This document shows positions 33,565 through 42,465 of a stretch of DNA of 64,000 nt, piece after piece. Where the stretch lies: assembly GCF_014195505.1 (NCBI RefSeq), contig NZ_JACIBV010000001.1, forward strand, positions 5,332,001 through 5,396,000. The letters run 5' to 3'. The first letter of the stretch is position 1. Each line of letters begins with the position of its first letter. The notes beneath the pieces were generated by a model. It had not been told where the DNA came from and ran no database searches. It saw only the letters and a list, made by a program, of their open reading frames with translations. The DNA comes from Nonomuraea dietziae. Lineage in GTDB: Bacteria; Actinomycetota; Actinomycetes; Streptosporangiales; Streptosporangiaceae. Position numbers and translations under genes: made by a program.

Positions 33565-34818
33565 TCATTTGAAGGGGATGTTGAGCCAGGGACTGTTCGG
33601 GTCGGTCATGAGGATTCTGTGCGCGTTGAGCATGTCGCCGTACCAGTCGCCGAACTCCTCCTCGTCGAAGTGGAGGCAGCGTCCCAGGATGTAGGCGGCC
33701 GAGAAGTCCTCCCATGAGCGGTAGTTGATCCGGCTGACCCGTCCGGCCCGCAGGACCGCCTGTTCGGCCTCCGCCACGTCGCAGAAGCGGGCCCCCAGTC
33801 CCCAGCGGGCCATCTTCGAGGCGCGCCCGTAGTCCCACGCCTCCACCGTGTGGACGAAGCGGCCGTCGGCGAGCAGCCCGTCCGCGCGGAAGCGCGCCTC
33901 GTATCGTGTGATCCGCCCGATGAGCCGTTGCGCCCCTGCGACCTGGGCCTCGGTCTCGGAGTCGCTGCGGTGGGCGACCTCGGGAGTGATCTCCTGCGCC
34001 ACGGCGCGGCTGCGGATGACCCGCGAGGTCACCTGGCGCCAGTGGTCCACCTCGACCATGCCGCCGAAGTCACGGGCGAGGGCGCTGCGGATGCCCAGCA
34101 CGAGCCCCCAGAAAGGGCTGCTCATCCGGCCGCCGAGCAGCGCCTCCTCCGCGCTCAGCCACTCTTCTCGGCTGGTGATGTCCCACCACTCCCTGAGGCG
34201 TTTCCGCTCGCGGACGTAGCCGGTGCCGTGCCAGCCCATCGCGTTCCAGAGAGAGGCGTTGCTCACGCAGAGAAGGGCCCCGCAGGCGAGGCCGTGGGCC
34301 ACGGGGCCGTGCAGCGGGCCCCCTGCCCACAGCGTGCGCAGCTGGTTCCGGCGGGGGTGGGGCGTCCGATCGGCGTGCCGGCGCCACACCTGGCGGTGGG
34401 CGGCTGTGGCGGGGAAGAACGCCTCGCAGGGGCTACCGGGATTGATCGCCAGCCACGGGTCCTCCTGAGGCCAGTCCTTGACGAGCTGGTCCAGGTCGAC
34501 CTCGAAGAAGACCGGGTCGGGCACGGGCGCGGGGAGCATCCCGTCGGTGAAGAACGCGAGACACCTGGCGCGAGGCCCAGGGCCCCAGTACGTGGTCGTG
34601 TAGCTGACCCAGCCGGGCCTGGCGTCGGCCCTGGCGCGCGACATCGGGTGATAGAGGTCGGCGGCGGCCAGGACGTCGAAATACGCGGCCCAGTCACCAC
34701 GCGTCTTGGCCTCGTACAGGCCGCGTTCGGTGTCGCCGGGCGCCTGCCACGAAGGAACGGGTGGCGCCACGTGCCCCTCGTCGGGGCCGCCCCGCTCCGC
34801 CGTGAGATCAGGGCTCAT
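33565..34818 (-). CDS. DUF1266 domain protein with SseB-like N-terminus
   Basis: A 417-residue cytoplasmic protein. The C-terminal half (about residues 215-415) is DUF1266: FWGLVLGIRSALARDFGGM, AWDYGRASKMARWGLGARF, INYRSWEDFSAAYILGR and EEEFGDWYGDMLNAHRILM. The N-terminal part (about 30-150, with YFDVLAAADLYHP, CLAFFTDGML, FFEVDLDQLVKDWP and LAINPGSPCEAFF) resembles SseB N-terminal domains. Both families occur in proteins linked to effector or surveillance functions, but no function is known for this combination. The ATG at 34818 has GTGGAG upstream. Confidence 0.75.
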   Translation of the reverse strand: MSPDLTAERGGPDEGHVAPPVPSWQAPGDTERGLYEAKTRGDWAAYFDVLAAADLYHPMSRARADARPGWVSYTTTYWGPGPRARCLAFFTDGMLPAPVPDPVFFEVDLDQLVKDWPQEDPWLAINPGSPCEAFFPATAAHRQVWRRHADRTPHPRRNQLRTLWAGGPLHGPVAHGLACGALLCVSNASLWNAMGWHGTGYVRERKRLREWWDITSREEWLSAEEALLGGRMSSPFWGLVLGIRSALARDFGGMVEVDHWRQVTSRVIRSRAVAQEITPEVAHRSDSETEAQVAGAQRLIGRITRYEARFRADGLLADGRFVHTVEAWDYGRASKMARWGLGARFCDVAEAEQAVLRAGRVSRINYRSWEDFSAAYILGRCLHFDEEEFGDWYGDMLNAHRILMTDPNSPWLNIPFK

Positions 34819-34910
34819 GCCGCTCCACGTCCCATGCGCCCATACCTTACAACTGCCGCACATCCCTCTCCGGAGCGGCCGTGGACGGTCTCGTCGGCCC
34901 CGGCCCGCGT

Positions 34911-36509
34911 TCACTCGAGCCAGTGAGACACCTCCGCGAACGTGCCCTGGGCCACCACCCTGCCGTCGTCGAGGACCACGACGTGGTCCGCGCGCCTGAT
35001 CGTGGCCGGTCTGTGCGCGATGACCAAGGTCGTACGGCCGGCCGCCGCGACCTCCAGCGCGGAGGCGAGGCGCTCCTCTGTCGAGGTGTCGAGGTTGGCC
35101 ACGGCCTCGTCCAGGACGAGCACGGGCGCCTCGGTGGCCAGCGCGCGGGCGATGGCGACCCTGGCCCGCTGCCCGCCCGAGAGGGCGACGCCCCGCTCGC
35201 CGACGACGGTGCGGGGGTCGATGGGCAGCTGCGCGGTGGCCAGCGGTCCCTCGACGTCGGCCGAGGGCGCGCCGAGCCTGACGTTGTCGGCCACGGTGCC
35301 CGCGAACAGGTGCACGTCCTGCGGCACGACCGTCACCAGCGAGGACGCCTGGGCCAGCGGGACGCCGCCGATCGTGATGCGCCCCGCGTCGGGGTCCCAG
35401 TAGCGCAGGAGCAGGGAGACGCAGGTGGACTTGCCCGCGCCCGAGGGACCGACCAGCGCCACGGTCCTGCCCTGAGGAATGGTGAAGGAGACACCCTTCA
35501 GCACCTCGGGACCTTCGGGCGTGTAGCGGAAGTGGACGTCCTCGAAGACCACGTCGCCAGGCTCGGCCCTGACCTCCCGTGAGGGGGTGACGTTCGCGGG
35601 GGCGGTGACCAGGGTGTGGACCCTGTCGGCTGAGGCGCGCAGCGAGCCGTACTCCTTGAGCAGCAGCGCCACCTGCGCGGCGGGGGCGAGCGAGCCCGCC
35701 GCGAGGACCATGGCGAGGGGGGCGTCGGCGGGCGAGCTCACGGTGAGGGCGACGACGGCCAGGGAGGCTGCGGCCGCCGTGGAGAGCAGCACGTCGGTGA
35801 GAGCCGCTTCGAGCCCGCCGCGCGCGGCGTTGGCCGTCTGCGCTCGGGCCAGTCGCCTGGTCTTGTCCGCCAGCAGCGCGCGGCGGCGGTCCACGGCGCC
35901 GAAGGCGAGGATCTCGCGCAGCCCCTGGACGGTGTCCACCACGTCGGCGTGCAGGTCGGCGGTGGCGGCGCGCATGGCCGAGCCGTGCCGCGAGGAGAAG
36001 CGCCGCAGCCACAGCGGGACCGTCAGGACGAGGCAGGCCAGCGGCAGCGTGACGAGCGGCAGCCACGGGTTGATCAGGAAGGCCGCGACGGTGCCCGCCG
36101 TCAGCACCACGAAGGAGGTGATGAGCTGGGCGAGGGTGTGGGCGAAGAGCCATTCGAGTGTCTCGATGTCCGACAGCACGACCGCGGACAGGTCGCCGCT
36201 GCGGCGGCCGAGCAGCCTGGCGGGGGCGATGCGGGCGATCGCCTCGTACGCCTGCCCGCGCAGCCGCGCCAGCACGAGGTAGGCCAGGTCGTGTGCCACG
36301 TAGCTCTCCCACCAGGCGGCCGCGGTGGCGAGCAGGACCAGCGCCGCCGGCACGCCGGCCGTCAGTGAACCGTGGCCTACCAGCCACGCGCAGGTGAGGG
36401 CGATGCCCCAGAGGGCGAGCTGGCTGGTCAGATTGGCGGCGAGGGTGGACAGGAAGGCCGTGCGGTGGCCGCCCACGGCCCCCGCCAGCCAGCGGATCGA
36501 GGGGTTCAC
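34911..36509 (-). CDS. ABC half-transporter, exporter fold (second gene of pair)
   Basis: A 532-residue protein with six N-terminal membrane helices and a C-terminal ATPase. ATPase motifs are LVGPSGAGKSTCVSLLLRY (Walker A), LSGGQRARVAIARAL (signature), VLVLDEAVANLDTS (Walker B) and the switch His in VIAHRP. Its ATG overlaps the stop of the next ABC gene (ATGA), so the two form a heterodimer. The neighbourhood of a metallophore importer suggests YbtPQ- or IrtAB-like metal-siderophore uptake by an exporter-fold ABC pair. A drug or CydDC-type exporter is the alternative. Confidence 0.85.
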   Translation of the reverse strand: MNPSIRWLAGAVGGHRTAFLSTLAANLTSQLALWGIALTCAWLVGHGSLTAGVPAALVLLATAAAWWESYVAHDLAYLVLARLRGQAYEAIARIAPARLLGRRSGDLSAVVLSDIETLEWLFAHTLAQLITSFVVLTAGTVAAFLINPWLPLVTLPLACLVLTVPLWLRRFSSRHGSAMRAATADLHADVVDTVQGLREILAFGAVDRRRALLADKTRRLARAQTANAARGGLEAALTDVLLSTAAAASLAVVALTVSSPADAPLAMVLAAGSLAPAAQVALLLKEYGSLRASADRVHTLVTAPANVTPSREVRAEPGDVVFEDVHFRYTPEGPEVLKGVSFTIPQGRTVALVGPSGAGKSTCVSLLLRYWDPDAGRITIGGVPLAQASSLVTVVPQDVHLFAGTVADNVRLGAPSADVEGPLATAQLPIDPRTVVGERGVALSGGQRARVAIARALATEAPVLVLDEAVANLDTSTEERLASALEVAAAGRTTLVIAHRPATIRRADHVVVLDDGRVVAQGTFAEVSHWLE

Positions 36510-38110
36510 GCGGCCCTGCCTTCGGTGATGGTGCCTTCGTCGATCGTGATGGTCTGGTCGGCGTCGCGCACCGTGGCCAGGCGGTGGGCGATGACGAGGC
36601 AGGTGCGGCCCTGCCGTACGAGGTTCATGGCCTGCTCGGTGTGGAGGTCGACGTGGGAGGTGGCCTCGTCGAGGACGAGGATGGGCGCGTCGGTCAGCAG
36701 GGCGCGGGCGATGGCCAGACGCTGGCGCTGGCCGCCGGAGAGTGTGGCGCCGCGCTCGCCGAGCCGCGTGCCGTACCCGTCGGGCAGGGCGCTGACGAAG
36801 TCGTGCGCTCCCGCTCTGCGGGCGGCGTCGACCAGGTCGTCGTCCGTGGCCTGCGGCCTGGCGAGGCGGAGGTTGTCGGCGATGGTGCCGTGGAAGAGGT
36901 AGGTGTCCTGCGCGACGACGGCGATGCCGCTCCTGAGCGCGTCGAGGGACAGGTCGCGCAGGTCGACGCCGCCGATCGTGATCCGTCCCTCCGAGGGATC
37001 GTGGTGGCGCTGGAGGAGCGCGGCGAGCGTGGACTTGCCCGCCCCCGACGGGCCGACCAGCGCGAGTGTCTGCCCCTCCTTCACGGTGAACGACACCTCG
37101 CTCACCGCCGGCCTCGGCGCGTCCGGATAGGTGAACCCCACCCCCTCGAACCTGATCTCGGGTGAGGAGGGGAACGCCCTGTCACCTTCGTCGGGTACGG
37201 CGGGTCGCGCCCGCAGCAGGCGCTCGATGCCGTCCACGGCCGTGATGCCGAGATAGCCCGCGTGCCAGGCCTCCGACAGCTGCCTGACCGGCCTGAAGCA
37301 CTCGACGGAGACGAGCAGGATCAGGAACAGGCTCTCCCCTCCGACGAGAATCGCCCCGACCGTGCCCGCCTGGACAAGAAAGGCGCTGATGCCCGTCTCG
37401 ACCAGGGAGATCCGCAGCTGGCGCATGGTGGTCAGGTAGAGGGAGTGGGCGCGGTCCGCGAGCCTCGTCCCCAGCCTGTGGACGGCGCCGAACGCGCGCA
37501 GCGTCGCCATCCCCTGCATGGCCTCCAGGTAGTCGGCGGCCAGCTCGGAGAAGGCGGTCCATCGGGCGCGTCCCCTGCGCAGCAGCGTCGCGTCCCACAG
37601 CCTGGGGATGGTCAGCACGCCCGCCACCGCCGCTCCCAGCACGGCGGCGGCCCTCGGCTCGACCGTGAACAGCCAGCCGACCAGCGCGACCGGCACGCAG
37701 AAGGTCACCGCGACCTGGGGCAGGTAGCGGCTGAAGTAGGGGTCGAGCCCCTCGACGCCGTCGACCAGCGTCGTCTGCACCTGTCCCGTACGCGTGCCCG
37801 CCAGGTGCGCGGGGCCCAGCTCGGCCAGCCGTCCGACCAGCCGGTCCCTCAGCCTCGCCCTGACGAGCGCCCCCGCCCGTACGGTGACCAGCTCCCTGGC
37901 CCACAGCAACGCGCCGCGCGCCGCGATGACCGCGAAGGCCCACGCCAGCAGCGGGAGCACGGGTTCGCCCGCGACCAGCGCGGCAAGGGCGGCGGCCAGG
38001 AGCAACGCCTGCGCGACGTAGGCCCCCGACACCAGGAGCCCCAACGCCACGCATGCGGCGATCGGGCCCTTCACGCTGCCCGCCAGATGGAACAGACGGC
38101 GATGAATCAT
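36506..38110 (-). CDS. ABC half-transporter, exporter fold (first gene of pair)
   Basis: A 534-residue partner of the preceding protein: membrane domain residues 1-300, ATPase 320-530 with ALVGPSGAGKSTLAALLQRH, LSGGQRQRLAIARAL, ILVLDEATSHVD and VIAHRLATV. I chose ATG 38110 because GGAGGA lies ten bases upstream; ATG 38137 would begin inside the regulatory palindrome's flank. It diverges from the siderophore-binding protein gene 60 bases away, so both operons share the palindrome at 38141-38155. It is co-transcribed and translationally coupled with the second ABC gene. Confidence 0.85.
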   Translation of the reverse strand: MIHRRLFHLAGSVKGPIAACVALGLLVSGAYVAQALLLAAALAALVAGEPVLPLLAWAFAVIAARGALLWARELVTVRAGALVRARLRDRLVGRLAELGPAHLAGTRTGQVQTTLVDGVEGLDPYFSRYLPQVAVTFCVPVALVGWLFTVEPRAAAVLGAAVAGVLTIPRLWDATLLRRGRARWTAFSELAADYLEAMQGMATLRAFGAVHRLGTRLADRAHSLYLTTMRQLRISLVETGISAFLVQAGTVGAILVGGESLFLILLVSVECFRPVRQLSEAWHAGYLGITAVDGIERLLRARPAVPDEGDRAFPSSPEIRFEGVGFTYPDAPRPAVSEVSFTVKEGQTLALVGPSGAGKSTLAALLQRHHDPSEGRITIGGVDLRDLSLDALRSGIAVVAQDTYLFHGTIADNLRLARPQATDDDLVDAARRAGAHDFVSALPDGYGTRLGERGATLSGGQRQRLAIARALLTDAPILVLDEATSHVDLHTEQAMNLVRQGRTCLVIAHRLATVRDADQTITIDEGTITEGRAA

Positions 38111-38140
38111 CTCAAACGACTCCTCCGGTAAAGTCATCGC

Positions 38141-38155
38141 AAATGGTAACCATTT
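38141..38155. promoter_or_regulatory. Perfect 7-1-7 palindrome, Fur-family (Zur-like) operator candidate
   Basis: AAATGGT (38141-38147), one A, ACCATTT (38149-38155), followed by TCAGT. The 7-1-7 inverted-repeat spacing is that of Fur-family sites, and TGGTAACCATTTTCA shares 11 of 15 positions with the TGAAAATGATTTTCA type of actinobacterial Zur site. No IdeR/DmdR iron box (TTAGGTTAGGC-like) is seen. It lies midway between the divergent ABC and binding-protein genes, where repression would affect both. Confidence 0.6.
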
Positions 38156-38169
38156 TCAGTGGAGGTGCA

Positions 38170-39129
38170 ATGCGCCGCTGTGCGCTCTTCCTCGTCGCGC
38201 TGGCTCTCGCGGCAGGCTGTGGACAGCAGCCGCCGCCCGCGCCACAGGCGGCCCCCGCCGCGTCGGCAGGCCCCGTCAGCCCCGCCCTGTCGATCACCGA
38301 CCCGCACGGCAGGACGGTGAAGCTCGAGCGGAAGCCCGAGCGCGTCGTCTGCCTCACGGGCCTCTGCGACGACATGCTGGTGGAGCTGGGCCTCACCCCC
38401 ACCGCCACGGCCACGCCCAAACTGCTGTCGCGGCCCGACTACCTGGGCGCGCAGGGCGCCAAGGTTCCCGTGATCCCCGGCGGCTTCGGCGGTGAGGACG
38501 TCGCTGAGATCGCCGAGGCGCGCCCCGATCTGGTGATCGGCCTGGCAGGAGTCCACGACCAGCTCAGGGCCGCGGTGGAGAAGTTCGCCCCGCTGTGGCT
38601 GGTGGAGGTCAAGAGCTACGAGGAGTCCATCGGCTACCTGCGCGCCATGGCCGCGCTCACCGGCAGGGGCGCCGAGCAGGCCTCCGCCGAACAGCGCTTC
38701 AGGGCCAAGGTCGAACAGGGCCGCGCCCGCGCCGAGGCCGCGGGGCTGAAGGACAAGCCCGCCCTGGCGATGTACGGCGGGACCTCCATCGGCGTCAACA
38801 CCACCGACGACGTGCTCGGCGACTTCCTCTCCGGCTTCTTCTCCTACCCGTGGCCCAGCAAGGGCGGCGGGTTCGAGACCGCGCAGGCCTACAGCATCGA
38901 GGAGATCCTCGCCAAGGCGCCGCAGATCATCTTCATCCAGTCGTTCACCTTCGGCCCCGACGCCAGGACGGTGACCGACACCTACAGGAACAACCCGGTG
39001 TGGAAGCAGGTGCCCGCCGTTGCCTCGGGCAAGGTCTTCGAGGTCCAGCCCGAGCTGTGGGCCTCGGGCAGGGGTACGAGGGCGTTCGGCCTCATCCTCG
39101 AAGAGGCGCTGGCCAAGGCGGCGGGGTGA
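38170..39129 (+). CDS. Metallophore ABC transporter substrate-binding lipoprotein (FecB/BtuF type)
   Basis: A 319-residue lipoprotein: signal ending ALALAAGC, then a Pro/Ala linker and a class III binding protein fold with VTIRD-like ITDPHGRTVKLERKPERVVCL, EIAEARPDLVIGLAGVHDQL and a C-terminal EVQPELWASGRGTRAF. It would capture a metal-chelate outside the membrane. A perfect GGAGGTG precedes the ATG. The stop overlaps the permease start (GTGA). The family is usually annotated as iron-siderophore binding, but the operator candidate makes zinc possible. Confidence 0.9.
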   Translation: MRRCALFLVALALAAGCGQQPPPAPQAAPAASAGPVSPALSITDPHGRTVKLERKPERVVCLTGLCDDMLVELGLTPTATATPKLLSRPDYLGAQGAKVPVIPGGFGGEDVAEIAEARPDLVIGLAGVHDQLRAAVEKFAPLWLVEVKSYEESIGYLRAMAALTGRGAEQASAEQRFRAKVEQGRARAEAAGLKDKPALAMYGGTSIGVNTTDDVLGDFLSGFFSYPWPSKGGGFETAQAYSIEEILAKAPQIIFIQSFTFGPDARTVTDTYRNNPVWKQVPAVASGKVFEVQPELWASGRGTRAFGLILEEALAKAAG

Positions 39130-40067
39130 CGCACGCCCGGTTGGCGGTCCCCTTCGCGCTCGTGGCGCTCGTGGCCGCCGGGCTCTGTCTCGGCACCCCG
39201 CTCGTCTCGCCCCTGCGGGGGCTCAGCGAGCTGGAACAGGTCGTGCTGTGGGAGCTGCGGGTGCCGAGGACGCTGGTCGCCCTGCTGGGCGGCGCCGCCA
39301 TCGGGGTCGCGGGGCTGCTGCTGCAGGAGTCGCTGCGCAACCCGCTGGCCGTACCGGAGATGATCGGGGTCTCGACGGGCGCCTCTCTCGCGGTGGGTGT
39401 CTGCGTGGTGTGGGCGCTGCCCGTGCCGTTCACGCTGTACCCGGTGGTGGGTCTGGCCGGAGCGGCGCTCGGCGGGGTGGTCACACTCGCGGTGGCGAGA
39501 ACCGGCAGGAGCGCGGGCGCGGTGCTGCTCATCGGCGCGGCGGTGTCGACCGCCATCCAGGCGCTGCTGCTCGCGGTGATGTCGACGGCCGACCGCCTGC
39601 AGTACGACATGCTCTTCCGCTACCTCGTCGGCAGCCTCACCGGTGTGATGTGGGAGCAGGCGGGACGGATCCTGCCGTGGTTCGCCGCGGCCGTCCCCCT
39701 CGTGCTGCTGTGCCTGCCCGCTCTCGGACTGCTGCGCCTCGGCGACGAGGCCGCCGCCGCGCTCGGCGCGAGGGCGAACCTGGCCAGGCTCGGCGTGCTG
39801 GCGGTGGCCGCGCTGCTGATCGGCAGCGTCACCGGCCCCTGCGGGCCGCTGGCCTGGGTCGGGTTCGTGGCGCCGCTGCTGGCCAGGCGGCTGCGTCCGC
39901 GCTCCGACGCGCGCGGCTGGCTGCTGTGGGCCGCGGCGCTCGGCGCGGTCGTCACGCTGGCCGCCGACCTGGCGGCCCGCCTGGCGTTCGCGCCGGTGGA
40001 GACGCCACTGGGCGCGTGGACGGCCGTGGCGGGCGTACTGCTGGTGGCGTGGAGGTGGCGCGCGTGA
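39126..40067 (+). CDS. Metallophore ABC permease (FecCD type, first)
   Basis: A 313-residue BtuC-like permease with about ten membrane helices. Diagnostic parts are VVLWELRVPRTLVALLGGAAIGVAGLLLQ, RNPLAVPEMIGVSTGASLAV and late GPLAWVGFVAPLLAR. GTG start overlapping the preceding stop and GTGA overlap with the next gene make a tightly coupled operon. Confidence 0.92.
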   Translation: MTHARLAVPFALVALVAAGLCLGTPLVSPLRGLSELEQVVLWELRVPRTLVALLGGAAIGVAGLLLQESLRNPLAVPEMIGVSTGASLAVGVCVVWALPVPFTLYPVVGLAGAALGGVVTLAVARTGRSAGAVLLIGAAVSTAIQALLLAVMSTADRLQYDMLFRYLVGSLTGVMWEQAGRILPWFAAAVPLVLLCLPALGLLRLGDEAAAALGARANLARLGVLAVAALLIGSVTGPCGPLAWVGFVAPLLARRLRPRSDARGWLLWAAALGAVVTLAADLAARLAFAPVETPLGAWTAVAGVLLVAWRWRA

Positions 40068-41011
40068 AGGCGACCCATCGGTGGGGCGCCGTGCGGGGCG
40101 CGGCCTGGATCGCACTGCTGCCCGTCGTCGCGGCGGCCCACGTGCTGGCTCCAGGACGCCCGCTCACCGGGGCGCTCAACCAGCGCATCCTGTGGGAGCT
40201 CGGAGTGCCGCGCCTGCTGACCGCCCTGCTGGCGGGGGCGGCGCTCGGCGTCGCCGGATACGTCCTGCAGGCCGTGCTCCGCAACCCCATGGCCGCGCCC
40301 GAGTTCACCGGCGTCAACCCCGGCGCGGTGCTCGGCGTCCTCGCCGCGCTGACCCTCGGGGTGGTGCCCGCCGACTCGGCCGTGGGCGCTCTCCTGGCCG
40401 CCGTGGTCGGCGGCGCGCTCGGCGGAGCCGCCTTCGCCTCGATGCGCGACACCGCCAACCTCGTCGTGTACGGTCTGCTCGGCTCGGCGCTGCTGGCCGG
40501 CTTCACCACCATGCTGCTGGCCTACCAGCCCGGCAGGTTCGGCAACGCGCTGCGCTGGCTGATCGGCTCGGTCGAGGGCCGCGTGTGGGAGCACCTCTCG
40601 GTCGCGTGGTGGTGGATCGCCGGCTGGATCGCGCTGGCGTGGCTCAGCTCGGCGGTGCTCGCCGTGCTGTCGCCCGGCGACGACCACGCCGCCTCGCTCG
40701 GCCTGCCACCCGTCGCGGGACGGGCCGTCGCCTTGACCGTGGCCATCGCGCTGACCGCCGGGGCGGCCTCGCTGGCGGGGGCGATCGCGTTCGTCGGGCT
40801 CGTGGTGCCGCATGCCGTACGGCGGCTGCGTGGCGGGGTCCTCACCGCCACCCTGCTCGGCGGCCTCACGCTGGCGGGCGCTGACGCGCTCGCCCAGTTC
40901 GCGGGGCGGGCGCTGGCCGGCACCCAGCGCCTCGGCCTGCCGACGGGCGTGGTCACCGCGCTGGCCGGCGCCGCCGTCCTCGTCTACATCGCGCGCAAGG
41001 AGCCCGCATGA
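40064..41011 (+). CDS. Metallophore ABC permease (FecCD type, second)
   Basis: A 315-residue BtuC-like permease forming a heterodimer with the preceding one. ILWELGVPRLLTALLAGAALGVAGYVLQ, RNPMAAPEFTGVNPGAVLGV and GAIAFVGLVVPHAVRRL are family landmarks. It starts with GTG overlapping the previous stop and ends overlapping the ATPase start (ATGA). Confidence 0.92.
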   Translation: MKATHRWGAVRGAAWIALLPVVAAAHVLAPGRPLTGALNQRILWELGVPRLLTALLAGAALGVAGYVLQAVLRNPMAAPEFTGVNPGAVLGVLAALTLGVVPADSAVGALLAAVVGGALGGAAFASMRDTANLVVYGLLGSALLAGFTTMLLAYQPGRFGNALRWLIGSVEGRVWEHLSVAWWWIAGWIALAWLSSAVLAVLSPGDDHAASLGLPPVAGRAVALTVAIALTAGAASLAGAIAFVGLVVPHAVRRLRGGVLTATLLGGLTLAGADALAQFAGRALAGTQRLGLPTGVVTALAGAAVLVYIARKEPA

Positions 41012-41823
41012 GCATCGCCATCGACTCACTCCACTTCTCGTACGGCTCGCAGCCCGTCCTGAACGGCGTCTCACTGACCGTGGAACAGGGCGAGTTCGTC
41101 GCGCTCGTCGGCATGAACGGCTGCGGAAAGAGCACCCTGCTCAGGCTGGTGGCCGGGCTGCTCACCCCCTCGTCGGGCTCCATCATGCTCGACGGCGACC
41201 CGCTCAGGTCGCTGTCGCGCCGCCAGGTCGCCCGCAGGATGGCGGTCCTCCACCAGACCCTGCCGCCCGTGCCCGGTCTGACCGTCCGGCAGCTGGTCCG
41301 CCAGGGCGGCTACGCGCACCGTGGCCCGCTCGGCATGCTCTGGGAGGCCTCCACAAGCGAGACCGACGAGGCGCTCGCCCTGACCGGCGTCGCGCACCTG
41401 GCCGACCGCGTGCTCGACACGCTGTCGGGCGGGGAGCGCCAGCGGGTGAGGCTGGCGCTGGCCGTCGCCCAGAACACCCGCGTGCTGCTGCTCGACGAGC
41501 CCGCCGCGCACCTGGACGTGCGCCACCAGCTGGAGGTGCTCACGCTGGTGAGAGAGCTGAGGCAGGCCCGCGACCTCACCGTGGTGAGCGTGCTGCACGA
41601 GCTCGACCACGCCGCCCGCTTCGCCGAACGCGTCGTCGCGCTGCGCGAAGGCGTCGTGTGGGCCGACGGCGACCCGCGCGAGGTGATGACGCCCGCGCTG
41701 CTGGCCGAGGTCTTCGGCGTCGCGGGCAGGGTGGTCGTCGACGAACTGCACGGCACCCCACGCTGCCTGCCCGACCACGCCCTCAGCGATCACTCCTTGA
41801 GCGACCTCAGCATGGGGGGATGA
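41008..41823 (+). CDS. Metallophore ABC transporter ATP-binding protein (FecE type)
   Basis: A 271-residue ATPase: LVGMNGCGKSTLLRLVAG (Walker A), LSGGERQRVRLALAVAQ (signature), VLLLDEPAAHLDVRHQ (Walker B), VVSVLHELDHAARF (switch His). It powers the two preceding permeases. Its last 34 bases overlap the convergent NUDIX gene; the C-terminal tail after GTPRC is His/Ser/Asp-rich and may lack structure. Confidence 0.93.
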   Translation: MSIAIDSLHFSYGSQPVLNGVSLTVEQGEFVALVGMNGCGKSTLLRLVAGLLTPSSGSIMLDGDPLRSLSRRQVARRMAVLHQTLPPVPGLTVRQLVRQGGYAHRGPLGMLWEASTSETDEALALTGVAHLADRVLDTLSGGERQRVRLALAVAQNTRVLLLDEPAAHLDVRHQLEVLTLVRELRQARDLTVVSVLHELDHAARFAERVVALREGVVWADGDPREVMTPALLAEVFGVAGRVVVDELHGTPRCLPDHALSDHSLSDLSMGG

Positions 41824-42464
41824 AGGAGTTCGGCCGGGCCCCTGCGGTAGAGCTTGGCCGGGCGGCCGCCGTCGCGGGTGGTGGTCCCGCCGGTCTCGAC
41901 GAGAAAACCCTCGGCCTTGGTGACCTTGCGGTGGAAGTTCCGCGGGTCGAGGGCGCGGCCCCAGACGATCTCGTAGACGCGGCGCAGGTCGGCGACCGTG
42001 AACTCGGGCGGGCAGAAGGCCGCCCCCAGCGGGGTGTACTCCAGCTTGGCCCGCGCCCGCTCCACCCCGTCCATCATGATGCGCCGATGGTCGAAGGCCA
42101 TCACCGTCAGCTCGGCGACCGGCACCCACGCCATGTGCGCCTTCTCCGAGGCGGGCAGGTCGGGCGCGAGGCCGAGGTAGGCGACCGACAGGACCCTCTG
42201 GCGAGGGTCGCGGTCGGGGTAGCCGTAGGTCTGCAGCTGCTCCAGGTGGACGGGCGCGCCCGGCAGGCCCGCGCGTTCGGCGAGGATGCGGCGGGCGGCG
42301 TCAGGCAGGTCCTCGTCGAGCTGGATGAAGCCGCCCGACAGCGACCACCTGCGAAGGAACGGGGGGTTGTCGCGCCGCCACACCAGAGCCGAGAGCGCCT
42401 GGCAACGGACGGTGAGCACGACGAGGTCCACGCTGACCGGGACGCTGGGGACCATGTCAGGCAC
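41790..42464 (-). CDS. NUDIX hydrolase with winged-helix C-terminus (NrtR-like)
   Basis: A 224-residue protein. The N-terminal NUDIX domain has SLSGGFIQLDEDLPDAARRILAERAGL, where the catalytic box is partly changed (family G5-E7-REUxEExGU reads with Asp and Ala in place of some Glu). The C-terminal domain (PPEFTVADLRRVYEIVWGRALDPRNFHRKV, TTTRDGGRPAKLYR) is the NrtR-type winged helix. NrtR proteins repress NAD-synthesis genes and sense ADP-ribose. ATG 42455 (MVPSVPVSV) is an alternative start. Its 5' end abuts the DUF4434 gene (one base apart). Confidence 0.85.
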   Translation of the reverse strand: MPDMVPSVPVSVDLVVLTVRCQALSALVWRRDNPPFLRRWSLSGGFIQLDEDLPDAARRILAERAGLPGAPVHLEQLQTYGYPDRDPRQRVLSVAYLGLAPDLPASEKAHMAWVPVAELTVMAFDHRRIMMDGVERARAKLEYTPLGAAFCPPEFTVADLRRVYEIVWGRALDPRNFHRKVTKAEGFLVETGGTTTRDGGRPAKLYRRGPAELLHPPMLRSLKE

Positions 42465-42465
42465 G

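Noticed and set aside
34911-38110. CydDC cytochrome-bd assembly transporter
   Set aside because: No cydAB genes are adjacent and the genes share an operator region with a metallophore importer. It remains a weak alternative.
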